Shown: positions 11,955 to 12,500 of the stretch, one piece after another
Layout: every line of letters starts with the position of its first letter
Position numbering within the stretch: position 1 is the stretch's first letter
DNA from: Botryococcus braunii
Lineage: Eukaryota; Chlorophyta; Trebouxiophyceae
DNA: 12,500 nt
Direction of reading: 5' to 3'
Assembly (NCBI GenBank): GCA_002005505.1
Contig: KV908342.1
Location: forward strand, 105,157 to 117,656
Position numbers and translations under genes: made by a program
Notes under the pieces: generated by a model
Databases searched by the model: none
What the model was told of the DNA's origin: nothing
The model's input: the letters and a program-made list of their open reading frames with translations, nothing else

Positions 11955-12500
11955 ATTCATTTTTTGCTTCTTTTGTTTCGCTTGTTTTCCGTGTTGGAGC
12001 GGAAATGCGACTGAGACCACAAGGCTTAATATGACGACATATGAGATGGATGAATGGGAGGTTCGATCGCAATATTGTGATCGAACTCAGCTATCTCGAG
12101 CAATCTAATCAGACATTAATGTTTGATGAGATTGCAGAAGCCCAGCTAGGTCAGAGGCATGCAAGCGGAAGTAACAAGCGCAAGCAAAAACTTGTTGTAG
12201 GAGTGAGACTCGGTAAAGCCGTCGCCGCCGTGCCTCCCAGGGTTCAGGCAGCTTCCCAGCTTTGACACAAGTTCTTTGCTATGAAAGTGTCTACAAGAGT
12301 CTACACTCCCGTGAAAAGACGAGAGAAAGGCGAAGGAATCTGATGATAGGATTGTTTGAGCTTTTGATTCAGAGGGGTGAGAAGGGTGAAAAGGATTCAG
12401 TTGGCCCGTTGCAATCCCCGAAGAGTGAAACCGTGATAGCGTGAAGGGTGAAGGGCTATATTCTCATTAGCCATGAATGCGGAGTCTGCAAGCATGAAGG
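11955..12500. other. Right end without a supported gene
   Basis: The stretch starts with a T-rich segment to about 11995 and contains a 26-nt palindrome at 12061-12086 (arms gttcgatcgcaat / attgtgatcgaac, one G-T mismatch). Plus-strand open frames at 12041-12265 and 12262-12444 have no recognisable domain. Missing 5' exons of the minus-strand transporter would be expected here or further right, but I could not identify one. Confidence 0.4.
12061..12086. promoter_or_regulatory. 26-nt palindrome (possible protein-binding site)
   Basis: The two 13-nt arms meet without a loop and match at 12 of 13 positions with one G-T. Gapless dyads of this kind can bind dimeric regulators; nothing nearby shows what, if anything, it controls. 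Confidence 0.3.

Overview
This window comes from a nuclear genome of an intron-rich eukaryote. Coding sequence is split into short exons (41-253 nt) joined by GT-AG introns of about 90-1060 nt. There are no operons, ribosome-binding sites or long clean ORFs, and the right third is dominated by microsatellites and a minisatellite. A C-terminus of the ureide-permease (UPS) type points to the green lineage or another photosynthetic eukaryote, most likely an alga. That assignment is an inference from one gene family, and I cannot name the species.

Layout. (1) About 47-2290, minus strand: the middle part of a gene for a multi-C2-domain protein, rebuilt from four well-supported exons plus one tentative exon. 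Both gene ends are missing. (2) 2291-3147: no supported gene; this is probably the region between two divergently transcribed genes. (3) 3148-5637, plus strand: a complete eight-exon gene for an acyl-protein thioesterase / lysophospholipase-like serine hydrolase. It keeps the Ser-Asp-His triad, and all seven introns are phase-consistent. It has a presequence-like N-terminal extension with a second in-frame ATG at the usual start of the family. (4) 5638-7221: a hairpin, a (CA)57 tract, and several short coding-looking segments that may be exons of an unrecognised plus-strand gene. (5) 7222-9602: mostly non-coding, with a near-perfect 31-bp foldback, short tandem repeats and G/C homopolymers. 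(6) 9603-11047, minus strand: the last two exons of a UPS-like transporter. Their intron is about 80% minisatellite and homopurine repeat. A degenerate duplicate of the last exon lies just downstream. (7) 11048-12500: partial copies of the transporter's splice-acceptor region, then (CA)n, (GA)n and (GT)n tracts, and a possible Pol III-type element.

The recognisable genes concern lipid or membrane binding (C2), protein depalmitoylation or lysophospholipid hydrolysis (APT), and nucleobase/ureide transport (UPS). Nothing in the sequence links them into one pathway. The most unusual pattern is that tandem duplications repeatedly fall on the 5' edge of exons: the C2 gene has a 44-nt copy of an acceptor plus exon start, the transporter has about three copies of the acceptor of its penultimate exon, and its terminal exon is also copied. 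I did not find a mobile element, CRISPR array, rRNA or confident tRNA.
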